From: Exiguobacterium indicum HHS 31
GTDB taxonomy: Bacteria; Bacillota; Bacilli; Exiguobacteriales; Exiguobacteriaceae
Assembly: GCF_001939065.1 (NCBI RefSeq)
Contig: NZ_MPSZ01000007.1
Coordinates: 1-64,000, forward strand
Direction: 5' to 3'
DNA length: 64,000 nucleotides
The first letter of the stretch is position 1. Each line of letters opens with the position of its first letter. The notes below the pieces were generated by a model. It was not told where the DNA came from and did not search any database. It saw only the letters and a list, made by a program, of their open reading frames with translations. Positions 38,423 to 47,280 of this stretch are shown here, one piece after another. The position numbers and the translations under genes are program-made.

Positions 38423-39724
38423 ATGAAGTTACACATCATTCACTATAATGATCTGCATTCACACTTCGACATGTGGCCTCGCTACATGTCCTTCGTCAAG
38501 GAACACCGGACGTATGATTCGCTCGTTTTTGATCTCGGCGATCATGCTGACCGTGTTGATCCAGCGACGGAAGCAACAAAAGGAAAAATCAATACGCATC
38601 TACTGAATGCGTTGATGCCGACTGCCGTGACGATCGGGAATAATGAAGGCATCACGTTTCCGCACGACTGGTTAGCGAACCTCTACACGGAAGCGGACTT
38701 TCCGGTCCTCGTCTCGAATTTAGAAGCACCGTTTGCCAAGCAAGGAGTCATTCACGAATTACCGACCGGAAAAGTCGGCGTCTTTGGTCTGACGGCACCG
38801 TATATCGAACTGTACGGTTTACTTGGTTGGACGATCGAAGAACCGTTTGACGTCGCGGCGCGTGAAATCGAACATTTGCGTCAAGAAGTCGACGTCTTGA
38901 TTTGTTTGAGTCACCTCGGTTTCTATCAAGACGAAGAACTGGCGATGCGTTTTCCAGAACTGGATTTGATCATCGGTGCGCATACGCACCATGTCCTTGA
39001 TGACGGTGTCGTTAAGAACGGTGTCTTAATCACCCAAGCCGGTAAACATGGGCAGTATGCGGGTGAAATTTATATGAATACGGATACCGGAGAGAAGGAA
39101 GCGGTCCTTCATTCCTTACACGATTACGTCGAGGACGAAGCGACGGCGAAATTACTCGACCGCGAACAGTATCTGGCGGAACAACAGATGAAGGAGCCGA
39201 TTGGCGAGACATCGGGTCTAGCCAATGATTGGTTCAGCGAGTCGCCGTTCTCACAATTGCTTGTCGAGACGATGCGTGATTGGTGTGATGCGGATATCGC
39301 TTGTGTCCCGGCAGGTATTCTGCTTGGGTCACTTCCACCAGGTCCTGTCTCTGCCTTTGATTTACATCGACTCTGTCCGCACCCGATCAATCCTTGTAAA
39401 GTGACGATGACCGGAGTGGAATTACAAACTTTCCTCGACGAAGTCAAAACAGATCAGTTCGAACAACTAAAGGTTCGAGGTCTCGGTTTCCGTGGTAAGT
39501 TGATGGGGCGGATGCATTATGCTGGTTTGGCGGCACATCAACCGCTTGAGCCAACGCGAAACTATACGGTCGTCTTGCCGGATATGTTCACGTTCGGTCC
39601 ACTCTTTCCAGCAATCAAAGAAATGCCAAAAGAATATTTCATGCCGGAATTGTTACGGGATTTGTTGTTCGAACGCTTATCGGAGAAGTCGGAATATAAT
39701 GAATTACATGTTCGCAAACCCTGA
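38423..39724 (+). CDS. yunD: Metallophosphatase/5'-nucleotidase family protein YunD
   Basis: A 433-residue cytosolic UshA-like protein with no signal peptide. The metallophosphatase domain has NDLHSHFDMW, LGDHADRVDP, IGNNEG, CLSHLGFYQD and GAHTHHVLDDG. The C-terminal half is the 5'-nucleotidase substrate domain. It is likely to hydrolyse nucleotides or related phosphoesters inside the cell. It begins 21 bases after yunF, with AAGGGGGG as ribosome binding site. Confidence 0.88.
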   Translation: MKLHIIHYNDLHSHFDMWPRYMSFVKEHRTYDSLVFDLGDHADRVDPATEATKGKINTHLLNALMPTAVTIGNNEGITFPHDWLANLYTEADFPVLVSNLEAPFAKQGVIHELPTGKVGVFGLTAPYIELYGLLGWTIEEPFDVAAREIEHLRQEVDVLICLSHLGFYQDEELAMRFPELDLIIGAHTHHVLDDGVVKNGVLITQAGKHGQYAGEIYMNTDTGEKEAVLHSLHDYVEDEATAKLLDREQYLAEQQMKEPIGETSGLANDWFSESPFSQLLVETMRDWCDADIACVPAGILLGSLPPGPVSAFDLHRLCPHPINPCKVTMTGVELQTFLDEVKTDQFEQLKVRGLGFRGKLMGRMHYAGLAAHQPLEPTRNYTVVLPDMFTFGPLFPAIKEMPKEYFMPELLRDLLFERLSEKSEYNELHVRKP

Positions 39725-39786
39725 TTGTTTGTTATACTAAAGCAGACATGAATTGACTTTTTGGGGATGAAGGGGGAAGCGAAACC

Positions 39787-40686
39787 ATGGGACGCGGAGA
39801 AATCCAACGTAAACCGGAATGGTTGAAAATCAAGCTGAATACGAATGAAACCTACACAGAATTAAAAAGTATGATGCGCGAGAAAAAGCTACATACTGTC
39901 TGTGAGGAAGCAAAGTGTCCGAATATCCACGAGTGTTGGGCGGTACGCCGGACGGCGACGTTCATGATTCTCGGAAGTATCTGCACACGTGCGTGCCGTT
40001 TTTGCGCCGTGACGACAGGACGCCCAAACGAACTCGATCTTGAAGAACCAAAACGTGTCGCGGAATCCGTTCGTTTGATGAACCTGAAGCACGCGGTCAT
40101 CACAGCGGTTGCCCGTGACGATCTGAATGATTTCGGAGCAGGCGTTTACGCTGAAACCGTCCGTGAAGTTCGTCGGATGAATCCAGAGACATCAATCGAA
40201 GTCTTGCCTTCAGATATGGGTGGGAACTTTGAGGCATTGAAAACGCTGATTGATGCACAACCAGACATCATGAACCACAACATCGAGACGGTCCGCCGTC
40301 TGACACCGACCGTTCGTGCGAAAGCGACATACGACCGGACGCTTGAATTCCTTCGCCGTTCGAAGGAACTCGCACCTGAAATTCCAACGAAGTCGAGCTT
40401 GATGCTTGGTCTTGGTGAGACATGGGAAGAGATTCTTGAAACGATGGATGATCTTCGCGCAAATAACGTCGACATCATGACAATCGGTCAGTATCTCCAA
40501 CCGACGAAAAAACACCTCGACGTCATCAAATACTATACACCACAAGAGTTCGCTGAACTGAAGCAGATCGCGCTCAGCAAAGGATTCTCGCACTGTGAGG
40601 CAGGTCCACTCGTTCGTTCGTCGTATCACGCGGATGAGCAAGTCAACGCAGCGAAAAAGAATAAAACAGCACTTCCGATCGACTAA
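39787..40686 (+). CDS. lipA: Lipoyl synthase
   Basis: A 299-residue radical SAM enzyme that inserts two sulfurs into octanoyl groups. The auxiliary cluster Cys lie in [12 protein letters not shown] (residues 38-49), the SAM cluster in CTRACRFC, and the last ligand motif RSSYHADE is at the C-terminus. It needs Fe-S clusters from the suf genes and acts on octanoylated GcvH, both in this window. AAGGGGGAAGC precedes the ATG. Confidence 0.97.
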   Translation: MGRGEIQRKPEWLKIKLNTNETYTELKSMMREKKLHTVCEEAKCPNIHECWAVRRTATFMILGSICTRACRFCAVTTGRPNELDLEEPKRVAESVRLMNLKHAVITAVARDDLNDFGAGVYAETVREVRRMNPETSIEVLPSDMGGNFEALKTLIDAQPDIMNHNIETVRRLTPTVRAKATYDRTLEFLRRSKELAPEIPTKSSLMLGLGETWEEILETMDDLRANNVDIMTIGQYLQPTKKHLDVIKYYTPQEFAELKQIALSKGFSHCEAGPLVRSSYHADEQVNAAKKNKTALPID

Positions 40687-40691
40687 CGATC

Positions 40692-40726
40692 AAAAACCGT
40701 TCGAGCAGTTGCTCGGACGGTTTTTC
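40692..40726 (+). terminator. lipA terminator
   Basis: AAAACCGTTCGAGCA pairs with TGCTCGGACGGTTTT, followed by T residues. Confidence 0.88.
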
Positions 40727-40780
40727 GTCTGCCAGGCGAAATGGAATATGCTATGATAAGAACAGCAGGAGGTGGGAATA

Positions 40781-41158
40781 ATGATACAAGTCAATCGGGA
40801 ACGTTATGAGGTCGTCGAAGAGAAGCGGGAAGGTTTTAATGAGGAAGCCTTCATCGGTCGTTTTAGCGATGTCCTAGAGAAATATGATTATATCGTGGGG
40901 GACTGGGGGCACGGTCAATTACGGCTACGTGGCTTCTATGAGGATCAACACGAGAAAGCGACATTCGATACGAAAATTTCGCATGTGGCGGATTATCTCT
41001 ACGAATACTGTAACTTCGGATGTGCCTACTTCATCGTCAAGAAGATCGGATTGGTAGAAGGAGAAGAAGCACCACCTCGCTTCGACGGTTCTTCATCCAA
41101 TACGTTGAAGTTGAAACGGAAGTTCGCACCTGCACCAGAGAAGACGGAAAGCGAGTAA
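40781..41158 (+). CDS. yutD: YutD-family protein
   Basis: A 125-residue protein of the YutD (DUF1027) family, function unknown. Recognisable parts are DYIVGDWGHGQLRLRGFY near residue 42 and YCNFGCAYFIVKK. The C-terminal tail is charged. The ATG at 40781 follows AGGAGGTGGG; a frame from 40772 would include the binding site. It follows lipA, as in Bacillus subtilis. Confidence 0.88.
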   Translation: MIQVNRERYEVVEEKREGFNEEAFIGRFSDVLEKYDYIVGDWGHGQLRLRGFYEDQHEKATFDTKISHVADYLYEYCNFGCAYFIVKKIGLVEGEEAPPRFDGSSSNTLKLKRKFAPAPEKTESE

Positions 41159-41180
41159 TCAAACTGTCATACAGAAAAAC

Positions 41181-41206
41181 GTTTCTAGTGGACGGAATTC
41201 GGCTAT
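41181..41206 (+). promoter_or_regulatory. Sigma-B-type promoter of yflT-like gene
   Basis: GTTTCT (41181-41186), 14 bases, GGCTAT (41201-41206) is close to the general-stress pattern GTTT-N12/14-GGGTAT. The gene behind it belongs to a family known to be under sigma-B. Confidence 0.65.
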
Positions 41207-41243
41207 TACTATAAGTATCATGTACCTATAGGGGGAACCATCC

Positions 41244-41690
41244 ATGCGAATCGTTGGAATTTACTCATCCGTACCAGAAGTTGTTAGTGCCGTGCACGAT
41301 CTCCGTGTTGCCGGTGTCGTCTCGACTGATTTAAAAGTCTTAGCACACGACAAATACGATCTCGAACAAATCGAGGAACTAGCGGATTTGAACAACCAAC
41401 AGACATCTACGCGTCTGTCACAGGAAGATCATCGTAATCTCTGGCAGGAAATCAAGAGCATCTTCAAAAAAGATGACACGGCTTCCCACGGAGATGCTAT
41501 TCGTGGAAGTGGCTTGACGAAGGAAGACGTCGATCGTGCGAATCATGCGGTCGAAAGCGGTCAATTCGTATTACTCGTCGGTGATGAAGCGGATCAGCAT
41601 TCGGAGCGTCGTGCCCATGACGAGTCAGACAATACGAACGTCTTCAGCGGACCGAACACATTAAATGAACGAAACGATCGTCTCTTATAA
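41244..41690 (+). CDS. General stress protein, YflT family
   Basis: A 148-residue protein with the YflT heat-induced stress domain in the first two thirds: RIVGIYSSVPEVVSAVHDLR, a glycine-rich-like hinge, then FVLLVGDEADQ near residue 110. The polar C-terminus is rich in Asn, Asp and His. Function is unknown; relatives are induced by stress through sigma-B, and a matching promoter lies 40 bases upstream. ATAGGGGGAACC precedes the ATG. Confidence 0.82.
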   Translation: MRIVGIYSSVPEVVSAVHDLRVAGVVSTDLKVLAHDKYDLEQIEELADLNNQQTSTRLSQEDHRNLWQEIKSIFKKDDTASHGDAIRGSGLTKEDVDRANHAVESGQFVLLVGDEADQHSERRAHDESDNTNVFSGPNTLNERNDRLL

Positions 41691-41692
41691 GA

Positions 41693-41726
41693 AAAAGCCT
41701 TCGTCCGCGGACGAAGGCTTTTTTCA
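41693..41726. terminator. Bidirectional terminator, yflT-like gene and DUF3055 gene
   Basis: AAAGCCTTCGTCC and GGACGAAGGCTTT form a perfect stem with a two-base loop, with A and T runs on the two sides. Confidence 0.9.
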
Positions 41727-41999
41727 TAGACCGATATAAGCGCGTAGATACATCTCGAGTTCCGTTGCCGCATCGTCTTCGACGTCAAACGCCGTCGCGA
41801 TGTAGCCAGGTTCATCAAAATCGTCCGCACCGATGATCGCATAGAGATTCGATAAGAGATTCAAGACGAGAATCTTACCGTAAAAATGTTCCGAGTGCGT
41901 GATGGCGAGATCAAACCGACTAGCTTCTCCGATCCAACTGACAAAGCGTGTCTTCGTTTGTTCGACATCATCATATAAAAAATCACGTTCTTCCATCAT
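41724..41999 (-). CDS. DUF3055-family protein
   Basis: A 91-residue acidic cytosolic protein. FLYDDVEQTKTRFVSWIG, FDLAITHSEHFYGKILVL and YAIIGADDFDEPGY match what I know of the DUF3055 family of Bacilli, function unknown. GAGGGAAG lies before the tandem ATG codons at 41999 and 41996. It is 35 bases downstream of glpX on the same strand and may share its transcript. Confidence 0.82.
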   Translation of the reverse strand: MMEERDFLYDDVEQTKTRFVSWIGEASRFDLAITHSEHFYGKILVLNLLSNLYAIIGADDFDEPGYIATAFDVEDDAATELEMYLRAYIGL

Positions 42000-42034
42000 T
42001 CAGCTTCCCTCATTTCCCTAATATCTGTTTCAGA

Positions 42035-43015
42035 TTAAAGGGTTTGGGGGACTTTTTGCAAGTATGGTTTACGCGATAAGCTATGCTCGGCGATGACTTT
42101 TCGAATCGTCCGTGTCTTTGAACGCATGACAAGGGATGTCGTCTCAACGATATCATCCGTCAAGAACTTAACGCCATCGAGCATTTCGCCCGTCGTGACG
42201 CCGGTCGCAGCAAAGATACAGTCGTCGCTTTTGATGAGGTCATCAAGCGTTAAAAGTTGAAGCGGATCTTCAAGCCCCATCCGGATGACACGAGCAGTTT
42301 CTTCTTCGTTCATCGGGTGTAAGCGTGCCTGCATGTCGCCGCCCATCGCTTTAACGGCAGCAGCCGTGATGACACCTTCAGGAGCACCGCCTGTACCGAT
42401 GAAGATATCGATTCCTGTCGCAGGAGAGAGTGGTGCGATTCCAGCCGAGACGTCGCCGTCTTCAAATAGACGAACCCGTGCGCCCATCCGCATCGCGGCT
42501 TCGCGGAAGTGATCGTGACGTGGGCGATCCTGCATGATGACCGTGACGTCCTCAATCCGTTTATTGTTGTATTGAGCTGCTTTTTCAATGATGACTTCAA
42601 GTGGATCGTCGAGCGAGACGTGTCCTTTTAAGTTCGGTCCAACTGTTAATTTATCCATATACATATCCGGTGCGTGGAGCAGGGCACCTTGATCGGCGAC
42701 GGCGATGACGACCATCGCATTACCGAGACCTTTGGCGACGATATTCGTACCTTCGAGCGGGTCGACGGCGATGTCAACGATTGGACCGTTTGCTGTTCCG
42801 ACACGTTCGCCGATGAAGAGCATCGGTGCTTCGTCGAGTTCGCCTTCACCGATGACGACCGTTCCGTTCATGTTGACCGTGTTCAAGACTTCGCGCATCG
42901 CAGTCGTTGCTGCATCATCCGCTTCATTTTTCTTACCGCGACCAATCCATTGAGCAGAAGCTAGTGCTGCTGCTTCCGTAGCGCGTACGATTTCCAGTGC
43001 GAGTTCCCGTTCCAT
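42035..43015 (-). CDS. glpX: Fructose-1,6-bisphosphatase class II
   Basis: A 326-residue metal-dependent phosphatase of gluconeogenesis. SAQWIGRGKKNEADDAATTA near residue 20, VIGEGELDEAPML, the metal site VDPLEGTN near 85 and IFIGTGGAPEGVITAAAVK are intact. It makes fructose 6-phosphate from the bisphosphate. The start at 43015 follows GTGGAGG; a longer frame to 43084 lacks a site. The neighbouring DUF3055 gene is downstream on the same strand. Confidence 0.95.
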   Translation of the reverse strand: MERELALEIVRATEAAALASAQWIGRGKKNEADDAATTAMREVLNTVNMNGTVVIGEGELDEAPMLFIGERVGTANGPIVDIAVDPLEGTNIVAKGLGNAMVVIAVADQGALLHAPDMYMDKLTVGPNLKGHVSLDDPLEVIIEKAAQYNNKRIEDVTVIMQDRPRHDHFREAAMRMGARVRLFEDGDVSAGIAPLSPATGIDIFIGTGGAPEGVITAAAVKAMGGDMQARLHPMNEEETARVIRMGLEDPLQLLTLDDLIKSDDCIFAATGVTTGEMLDGVKFLTDDIVETTSLVMRSKTRTIRKVIAEHSLSRKPYLQKVPQTL

Positions 43016-43166
43016 GTATATAACCTCCACGTCACCAATGTGACATACTATTTTCAGCAAAAATCTAAATTGAGGATAACACATTGGAGAATGTGATGCA
43101 AATGACCTTTCTGCTTTTCAGGATTGCCGGATAACGATAAAATGGAGGATGTGAGGGGGAATGAAG

Positions 43167-43610
43167 ATGTATTTCGTCAATCGTCAAAAAATCGAAGAGA
43201 CGGTCGTTTGTTATGAGACGGCACTTCGACAAAGTAAGGAAGTTACGGGGGATCCGGTGACGACGGCACTGGCTATGGAACGGATCGGTTTTTTAGTCAT
43301 CGAAAGTGTCATCGACATCGGAAACAGTATGATTGATGGATTCATCATGCGGGATCCGGGAAGTTATGAAGATATCATCCTCATTTTAGAAGATGAGAAG
43401 GTCATCGATGGACCGCTCGCGACGAGTCTGAAGAAGCTCGTTGCGTTACGTACGTTGATCGTCCGGTCATTCACACAGTCGAGTATGGCGGAGATTCGGG
43501 CGGTACTTGAGACAGAGGAAGCAGAGCTACGTCGTTTCCCGGAAGCGATTCGCCGGTATATCGAGACAGAACTCGGACCGGTGTCTGCATTTTTACCAAA
43601 CGAGGAGTGA
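43167..43610 (+). CDS. yutE: DUF86 / HepT-like protein YutE
   Basis: A 147-residue helical protein of the DUF86 (HepT-like) family. RIGFLVIESVIDIGNSMIDG near residue 45 and LVALRTLIVRSF near 95 are the typical helices; the latter lacks the RNxxxH catalytic pattern of HepT toxins (RTLIVRSF here). No MNT nucleotidyltransferase antitoxin gene is adjacent. It is thus better seen as the conserved Bacilli protein YutE than as an active toxin. The ATG at 43167 is spaced better from AGGGGGAA than the one at 43161. Confidence 0.8.
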   Translation: MYFVNRQKIEETVVCYETALRQSKEVTGDPVTTALAMERIGFLVIESVIDIGNSMIDGFIMRDPGSYEDIILILEDEKVIDGPLATSLKKLVALRTLIVRSFTQSSMAEIRAVLETEEAELRRFPEAIRRYIETELGPVSAFLPNEE

Positions 43611-43616
43611 GTCAGG

Positions 43617-44381
43617 ATGAAGGCAAAAGGCTATTTATTTGATTTAGATGGAACGATGTATAACGGAACGGAACCGGTAAAAGAAGCGGTCGATTTCGTC
43701 AATCGTCTGCAAGCAGAAGGGATTCCGTATTTGTTCGTGACGAATAATGCGTCGATGACGGCAGAAGCCGTGGCGGAGAAATTACGCGGGATGGGTGTTC
43801 ATTCCGATGCGAAACACGTCTTGACGAGTGCGATGGCGACCGGTCGTTATATCGCTGATCTATCACCGAAAGCGCGCGTCTATGCGATCGGTGAGACAGG
43901 ACTGATTGATGCGCTTGAACGGGAAGGGTTAGACGTCGTCGCAACCGAAGCGGCAGATTACGTCGTCATCGGTCTCGACCGTCAGATCACGTATGAAAAA
44001 CTCGCTGTCGGTGCCCTCGCGATTCGTGCCGGTGCTCGCTTCATCTCGACGAACGGAGACATTGCCATTCCGACAGAACGTGGATTCTTACCAGGAAACG
44101 GTGCCTTGACGTCCGTCCTGCGCGTGACGACGGAGAAGGAACCGTTCTTCATCGGTAAACCGGAACCGGTCATGGTCGATATCGCAACGGAGATGATTGG
44201 TCTGTCAAAAGAAGACGTCATCATGGTCGGGGATAACTACCATACGGATATTCTATTCGGAATCAATGGAGGCATCCGGACGATGCACGTCAATTCTGGC
44301 GTCCATACACCCGTCTTCATTCAAGGTCAGGATCGTCAACCGACATACATGGTCGATACGTTAGCAGAATGGATTCTATGA
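43617..44381 (+). CDS. yutF: HAD-family phosphatase, NagD-like (YutF)
   Basis: A 254-residue haloacid dehalogenase-type phosphatase. Motif I is FDLDGTMYNG near residue 10, motif II is FVTNNAS, the C2 cap lies between, and motif III/IV is VIMVGDNYHTDILFG near 202. NagD/p-nitrophenyl phosphatase relatives act on nucleotides and sugar phosphates. GAGGAGTGAGTCAGG precedes the ATG, which lies 6 bases after yutE. Confidence 0.9.
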   Translation: MKAKGYLFDLDGTMYNGTEPVKEAVDFVNRLQAEGIPYLFVTNNASMTAEAVAEKLRGMGVHSDAKHVLTSAMATGRYIADLSPKARVYAIGETGLIDALEREGLDVVATEAADYVVIGLDRQITYEKLAVGALAIRAGARFISTNGDIAIPTERGFLPGNGALTSVLRVTTEKEPFFIGKPEPVMVDIATEMIGLSKEDVIMVGDNYHTDILFGINGGIRTMHVNSGVHTPVFIQGQDRQPTYMVDTLAEWIL

Positions 44382-44387
44382 ATCACA

Positions 44388-44420
44388 AAATCCCGAACGA
44401 AAATTCGTTCGGGATTTCAT
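44388..44420. terminator. Bidirectional terminator, yutF and yutI
   Basis: AAATCCCGAACGA (44388-44400) pairs perfectly with TCGTTCGGGATTT (44405-44417). Confidence 0.82.
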
Positions 44421-44423
44421 GTA

Positions 44424-44651
44424 TTAGAAGACTTGTTCGACTTCAACGACGCCAGCGACTTCTTCAAGAAGGGCACGTTCGATACCGGCCTTCAATGTGA
44501 TCGTTGAACTTGGGCAGCTACCACAAGCTCCCATCAAACGGAGTTTTACGATTCCGTCTTCTACATCTACGAGTTCAACGTCTCCTCCATCACGAAGAAG
44601 GAACGGACGCAATTTTTCAAGAACTTCATTCACTTGATCAAACATTTCCAT
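44424..44651 (-). CDS. yutI: NifU C-terminal-like Fe-S carrier YutI
   Basis: A 75-residue Nfu-domain protein that carries and delivers Fe-S clusters. [16 protein letters not shown] and the cluster motif [14 protein letters not shown] (CxxC) are intact. The ATG at 44651 is chosen because AAAGGA lies upstream; ATG at 44645 is an alternative. The open frame runs to 44771, but that region contains the yuzD promoter. It complements the suf genes and yutM as part of cluster delivery. Confidence 0.92.
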   Translation of the reverse strand: MEMFDQVNEVLEKLRPFLLRDGGDVELVDVEDGIVKLRLMGACGSCPSSTITLKAGIERALLEEVAGVVEVEQVF

Positions 44652-44760
44652 GCGTAAACACATCCTTTCGTATAGTTTCATTGTAACAGGGTTGAAAAAT
44701 GTTCTCAATCTGGAAAACTTGTATACTAAAGAGGAGAGAATTGAAAAGGGGGACTTCAAG

Positions 44761-45057
44761 ATGGAAATCACGGTTTATGGAACAGCGGTCACTTGTCCGA
44801 GTTGTGTCGGGGCACCTAGCTCGGAAGAGACGTTCAGTTGGCTACAAGCTGTCCTCGGGCGAAAATATGAGCAAGCGATGACGCTTCGCTATGTCGATTT
44901 CGAGACAGCAACATCGGATCGATGGACGGAAGCGCTAAAAGAGGATATCTATTTTTATCCATTGATCGTGCTTGATGATGAGATGATTGACGAGGGGTAC
45001 GTCAAGCTGAAGACGATCACGGCGGCGATTGATGCAAAGTTAAGTCAGACGGGATGA
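44761..45057 (+). CDS. yuzD: YuzD-family (DUF1462) thiol protein
   Basis: A 98-residue protein with a thioredoxin-like N-terminus and the motif [20 protein letters not shown] near residue 9, the hallmark of the YuzD family. A CxxC at this place suggests a disulfide reductase or cluster-related role, not proven. GAAAAGGGGGAC precedes the ATG; a TATACT lies at about 44716. It is divergent from yutI, as in Bacillus subtilis. Confidence 0.88.
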   Translation: MEITVYGTAVTCPSCVGAPSSEETFSWLQAVLGRKYEQAMTLRYVDFETATSDRWTEALKEDIYFYPLIVLDDEMIDEGYVKLKTITAAIDAKLSQTG

Positions 45058-45062
45058 ATGAC

Positions 45063-45097
45063 AAAGAGGTATCCCAAAGCTTGGGACACCTCTTTTG
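45063..45097. terminator. Bidirectional terminator, yuzD and yutJ
   Basis: AAAGAGGT-A-TCCCAA pairs with TTGGGA-C-ACCTCTTT around AGC. Confidence 0.82.
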
Positions 45098-45098
45098 T

Positions 45099-46151
45099 TC
45101 ATTTAATCTTTTTGTGTTTCCATAAGACACCGGACTTCAAGAGACGTGGGACTTTCCCCGTCAGCGCTTGCTTGCCCATGACGATCCCGAAACCATCTGA
45201 TTTCCCGAGCGATCCGAGCATTCCGCGCAGTTTGATTTCTGGCAGTTTCGGCAATTTTTTCCCTTGCCACTTCGCTTGCAAGACGTCGACGACTTGTTCT
45301 GCCTGATGTTCTGCGAGTTGACCGCTTGGCGCATACGGCAAGCTGGCACAATCGCCGATGACGAAGACGTTATCGTATTCCGGTACATGGTGATGTTCCG
45401 TCAATTTGATCCGACCGCCACTGTCTGCAGCAAAGCCGAGATCACGAACGACCTTGACCGGTTGCGTACCTGCCGTCCAAATCGTCAAGTCCGACGGGTA
45501 CGTATCGTCGCCGTTACGCACGTCGTCCGCTGTGACGAGCGTGACGTTCGAATTGTTGATGACTTCCACGTCATGCTCCTCGAACCATTCCTGGACGTAA
45601 GATGAGACTTTGTCGGATAAGAATGACAAGACGGATGGACCGCGGTCGAACAGACGAATCGTTAAATCCTTCCGGCTTTCATGCAGTTCACTGGCAAGTT
45701 CAACACCAGATAGACCAGCACCGACGATCGAGACGACGGACCCCGGTGACAGACCACAGATCGCTTGCTGTGTCTTGCGCGATTCTTCAAGTGTCTGGAT
45801 GCTGTATGTAAACTCTTGAGCACCCGGAATGTTGTGGTATTTATCCTCGCAACCGAGGGCGATGATCAAGTCATCATAGAATAATTCTGATCCGTCCTGC
45901 AGGTGGACCGTATTCGTCTCTGGTGAGATTTTAATGACATGTCCATATTTATAAGTAAGATGTTTCCCCTCCGGAAATTCAATCCGGACATCTCGATCTG
46001 ATAATGTACCTGCTGCGAGTGCGTAATATTCCGTTTTGAGTGCGTGGTACGGTAGACGGTCGACGAGCGTGACGGCAACTTCCTCGTCCTTGAATCGCTC
46101 ACAAATCCGCATTCCACCATATCCTCCGCCGAGTACGACCAATTGCTTCAT
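45099..46151 (-). CDS. yutJ: NADH dehydrogenase-like flavoprotein YutJ
   Basis: A 350-residue pyridine nucleotide-disulfide oxidoreductase of the type II NADH dehydrogenase group. The FAD fold is VVLGGGYGGMRICERF at the start, the NADH fold is VVSIVGAGLSGVELASEL near 145, and the second FAD motif is VFVIGDCASLPYAPSG near 285. No membrane helix is obvious; such enzymes bind the membrane surface. It is a second NDH-2-like gene besides yumB at 51.3 kb. CTAAGGGGGA precedes the ATG. Confidence 0.9.
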   Translation of the reverse strand: MKQLVVLGGGYGGMRICERFKDEEVAVTLVDRLPYHALKTEYYALAAGTLSDRDVRIEFPEGKHLTYKYGHVIKISPETNTVHLQDGSELFYDDLIIALGCEDKYHNIPGAQEFTYSIQTLEESRKTQQAICGLSPGSVVSIVGAGLSGVELASELHESRKDLTIRLFDRGPSVLSFLSDKVSSYVQEWFEEHDVEVINNSNVTLVTADDVRNGDDTYPSDLTIWTAGTQPVKVVRDLGFAADSGGRIKLTEHHHVPEYDNVFVIGDCASLPYAPSGQLAEHQAEQVVDVLQAKWQGKKLPKLPEIKLRGMLGSLGKSDGFGIVMGKQALTGKVPRLLKSGVLWKHKKIK

Positions 46152-46243
46152 AACGTAAAATCCCCCTTAGTTCCCCTAAATCAGTCTGACCTTGTATAAT
46201 ACGACATGAGGCAGGTCGTTTCCTGCTTGAAGGAGGAAAAAAA

Positions 46244-46477
46244 ATGAATCCGATTATTGAATTTTGTATCAGTAACTTAGCGGCTGGTACACAGGTCGTC
46301 ATGGAGCAACTCGAACGTGACCCGAACGTCGACGTCGTCGAATACGGTTGCCTTGGCTATTGCGGCATTTGTTCGCTTGATCATTTTTGTCTCGTTGATG
46401 GTGAGACGGTCGTAGGCGAGACGCCGGAAGAGTTGCTTGAAAAGATTTACCTAAAAATCGAAGAGAATGAGCTGTGA
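46244..46477 (+). CDS. yuzB: YuzB-family (DUF1450) protein
   Basis: A 77-residue Cys-rich protein of the YuzB/DUF1450 family. EFCISNLAAGT at the start and EYGCLGYCGICSLDHFCLV near residue 35 hold five Cys in all, suggesting a metal or Fe-S site; function is unknown. It is divergent from yutJ. GAAGGAGG precedes the ATG and TATAAT lies at 46195-46200. Confidence 0.9.
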   Translation: MNPIIEFCISNLAAGTQVVMEQLERDPNVDVVEYGCLGYCGICSLDHFCLVDGETVVGETPEELLEKIYLKIEENEL

Positions 46478-46493
46478 GCCCGAACAGCCAAAA

Positions 46494-46527
46494 AATCCCC
46501 TCGTTCGTCTGAACGAGGGGATTCGTG
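46494..46527. terminator. Bidirectional terminator, yuzB and ribU
   Basis: AATCCCCTCGTTC (46494-46506), GTCT, GAACGAGGGGATT (46511-46523), with an A run on the left. Confidence 0.82.
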
Positions 46528-46553
46528 TCCGTCAGCGGGCGCAGCTTTTCGGA

Positions 46554-47120
46554 TCAGGCAGATTGTTGACGGCGCATCATCCATGGTCGTAGTTTCAAGA
46601 ACAACGGAATGAAGAGTGCCGAGATGAACAATGCCTTGATGACGTTAAACGGTAAGATACCGGCTGTGATTGCTGTCCATTTGACAGCTGGATCCGCCAT
46701 GTAGTCCATACCGAGGAACCATGCATACGCTGGAAGGATCAAGATATAGTTGAGAATCGCAAGACCGAGTGCCATCGTGATTGTACCAGCGACGAGGCCA
46801 GTTGCGAGACCTTGTGTTGATTTCTTTTTGTGGTAGAACCAGCTGACAGGAAGCACGAATGCGACACCAGCAGCGAAGTTCGCGAATTCTCCGACCGGAA
46901 CACCACTTCCGCGGAAGATGTAATATAACACGTTCTTCAATGCTTCGACGATGACACCTGCGACCGGTGAGAACATGATCGCTGCGACGAGAGCAGGAAC
47001 ATCACTGAAGTCGATCTTCAGATAGTTCGGTAAGAACGGCAGTGGAAAATTGATAAGCATAAGAACAAATGAGATTGAACCTAACATTGACAGAGTGACC
47101 ATTTTTTGTGTGCGTTTCAT
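46554..47120 (-). CDS. ribU: Riboflavin ECF transporter substrate-binding protein
   Basis: A 188-residue membrane protein with six hydrophobic helices, the S component RibU of an energy-coupling factor transporter. LINFPLPFLPNYLKIDFSD near residue 25 and GVPVGEFANFAAG are typical. It takes up riboflavin using a shared EcfAA'T module encoded elsewhere. The start at 47120 follows AAAAGGAGACAA; the open frame up to 47333 merely crosses the riboswitch. An FMN riboswitch directly upstream confirms the substrate class. Confidence 0.94.
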   Translation of the reverse strand: MKRTQKMVTLSMLGSISFVLMLINFPLPFLPNYLKIDFSDVPALVAAIMFSPVAGVIVEALKNVLYYIFRGSGVPVGEFANFAAGVAFVLPVSWFYHKKKSTQGLATGLVAGTITMALGLAILNYILILPAYAWFLGMDYMADPAVKWTAITAGILPFNVIKALFISALFIPLFLKLRPWMMRRQQSA

Positions 47121-47181
47121 ACGAGTATTGTCTCCTTTTGCTCGTTCCTCTCGATGAAGTATTGGCATGACTGCGTCCATA

Positions 47182-47219
47182 AAGAAACCCCTATTGATGA
47201 GATCAACAGGGGAGAAGTC
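47182..47219 (-). terminator. FMN riboswitch terminator and antiterminator segment
   Basis: Read on the minus strand, CCCCT-TTGAT pairs with ATCAA-AGGGG, followed by TTTCTTT. Just before it, CTTCTCCC (plus 47212-47219) is complementary to GGGAGAAG of the aptamer P1 (plus 47282-47289). Without FMN that pairing can hold the terminator arm open. Confidence 0.8.
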
Positions 47220-47280
47220 CGCATTAAATAAACCTAATCGATTGTTGCAAAAATCGATCAAATTCAAACTCATGCCGCCA

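Noticed and set aside
43167-43610. Toxin-antitoxin system suggested by the HepT-like fold
   Set aside because: Catalytic residues of HepT are not present and there is no MNT partner gene.
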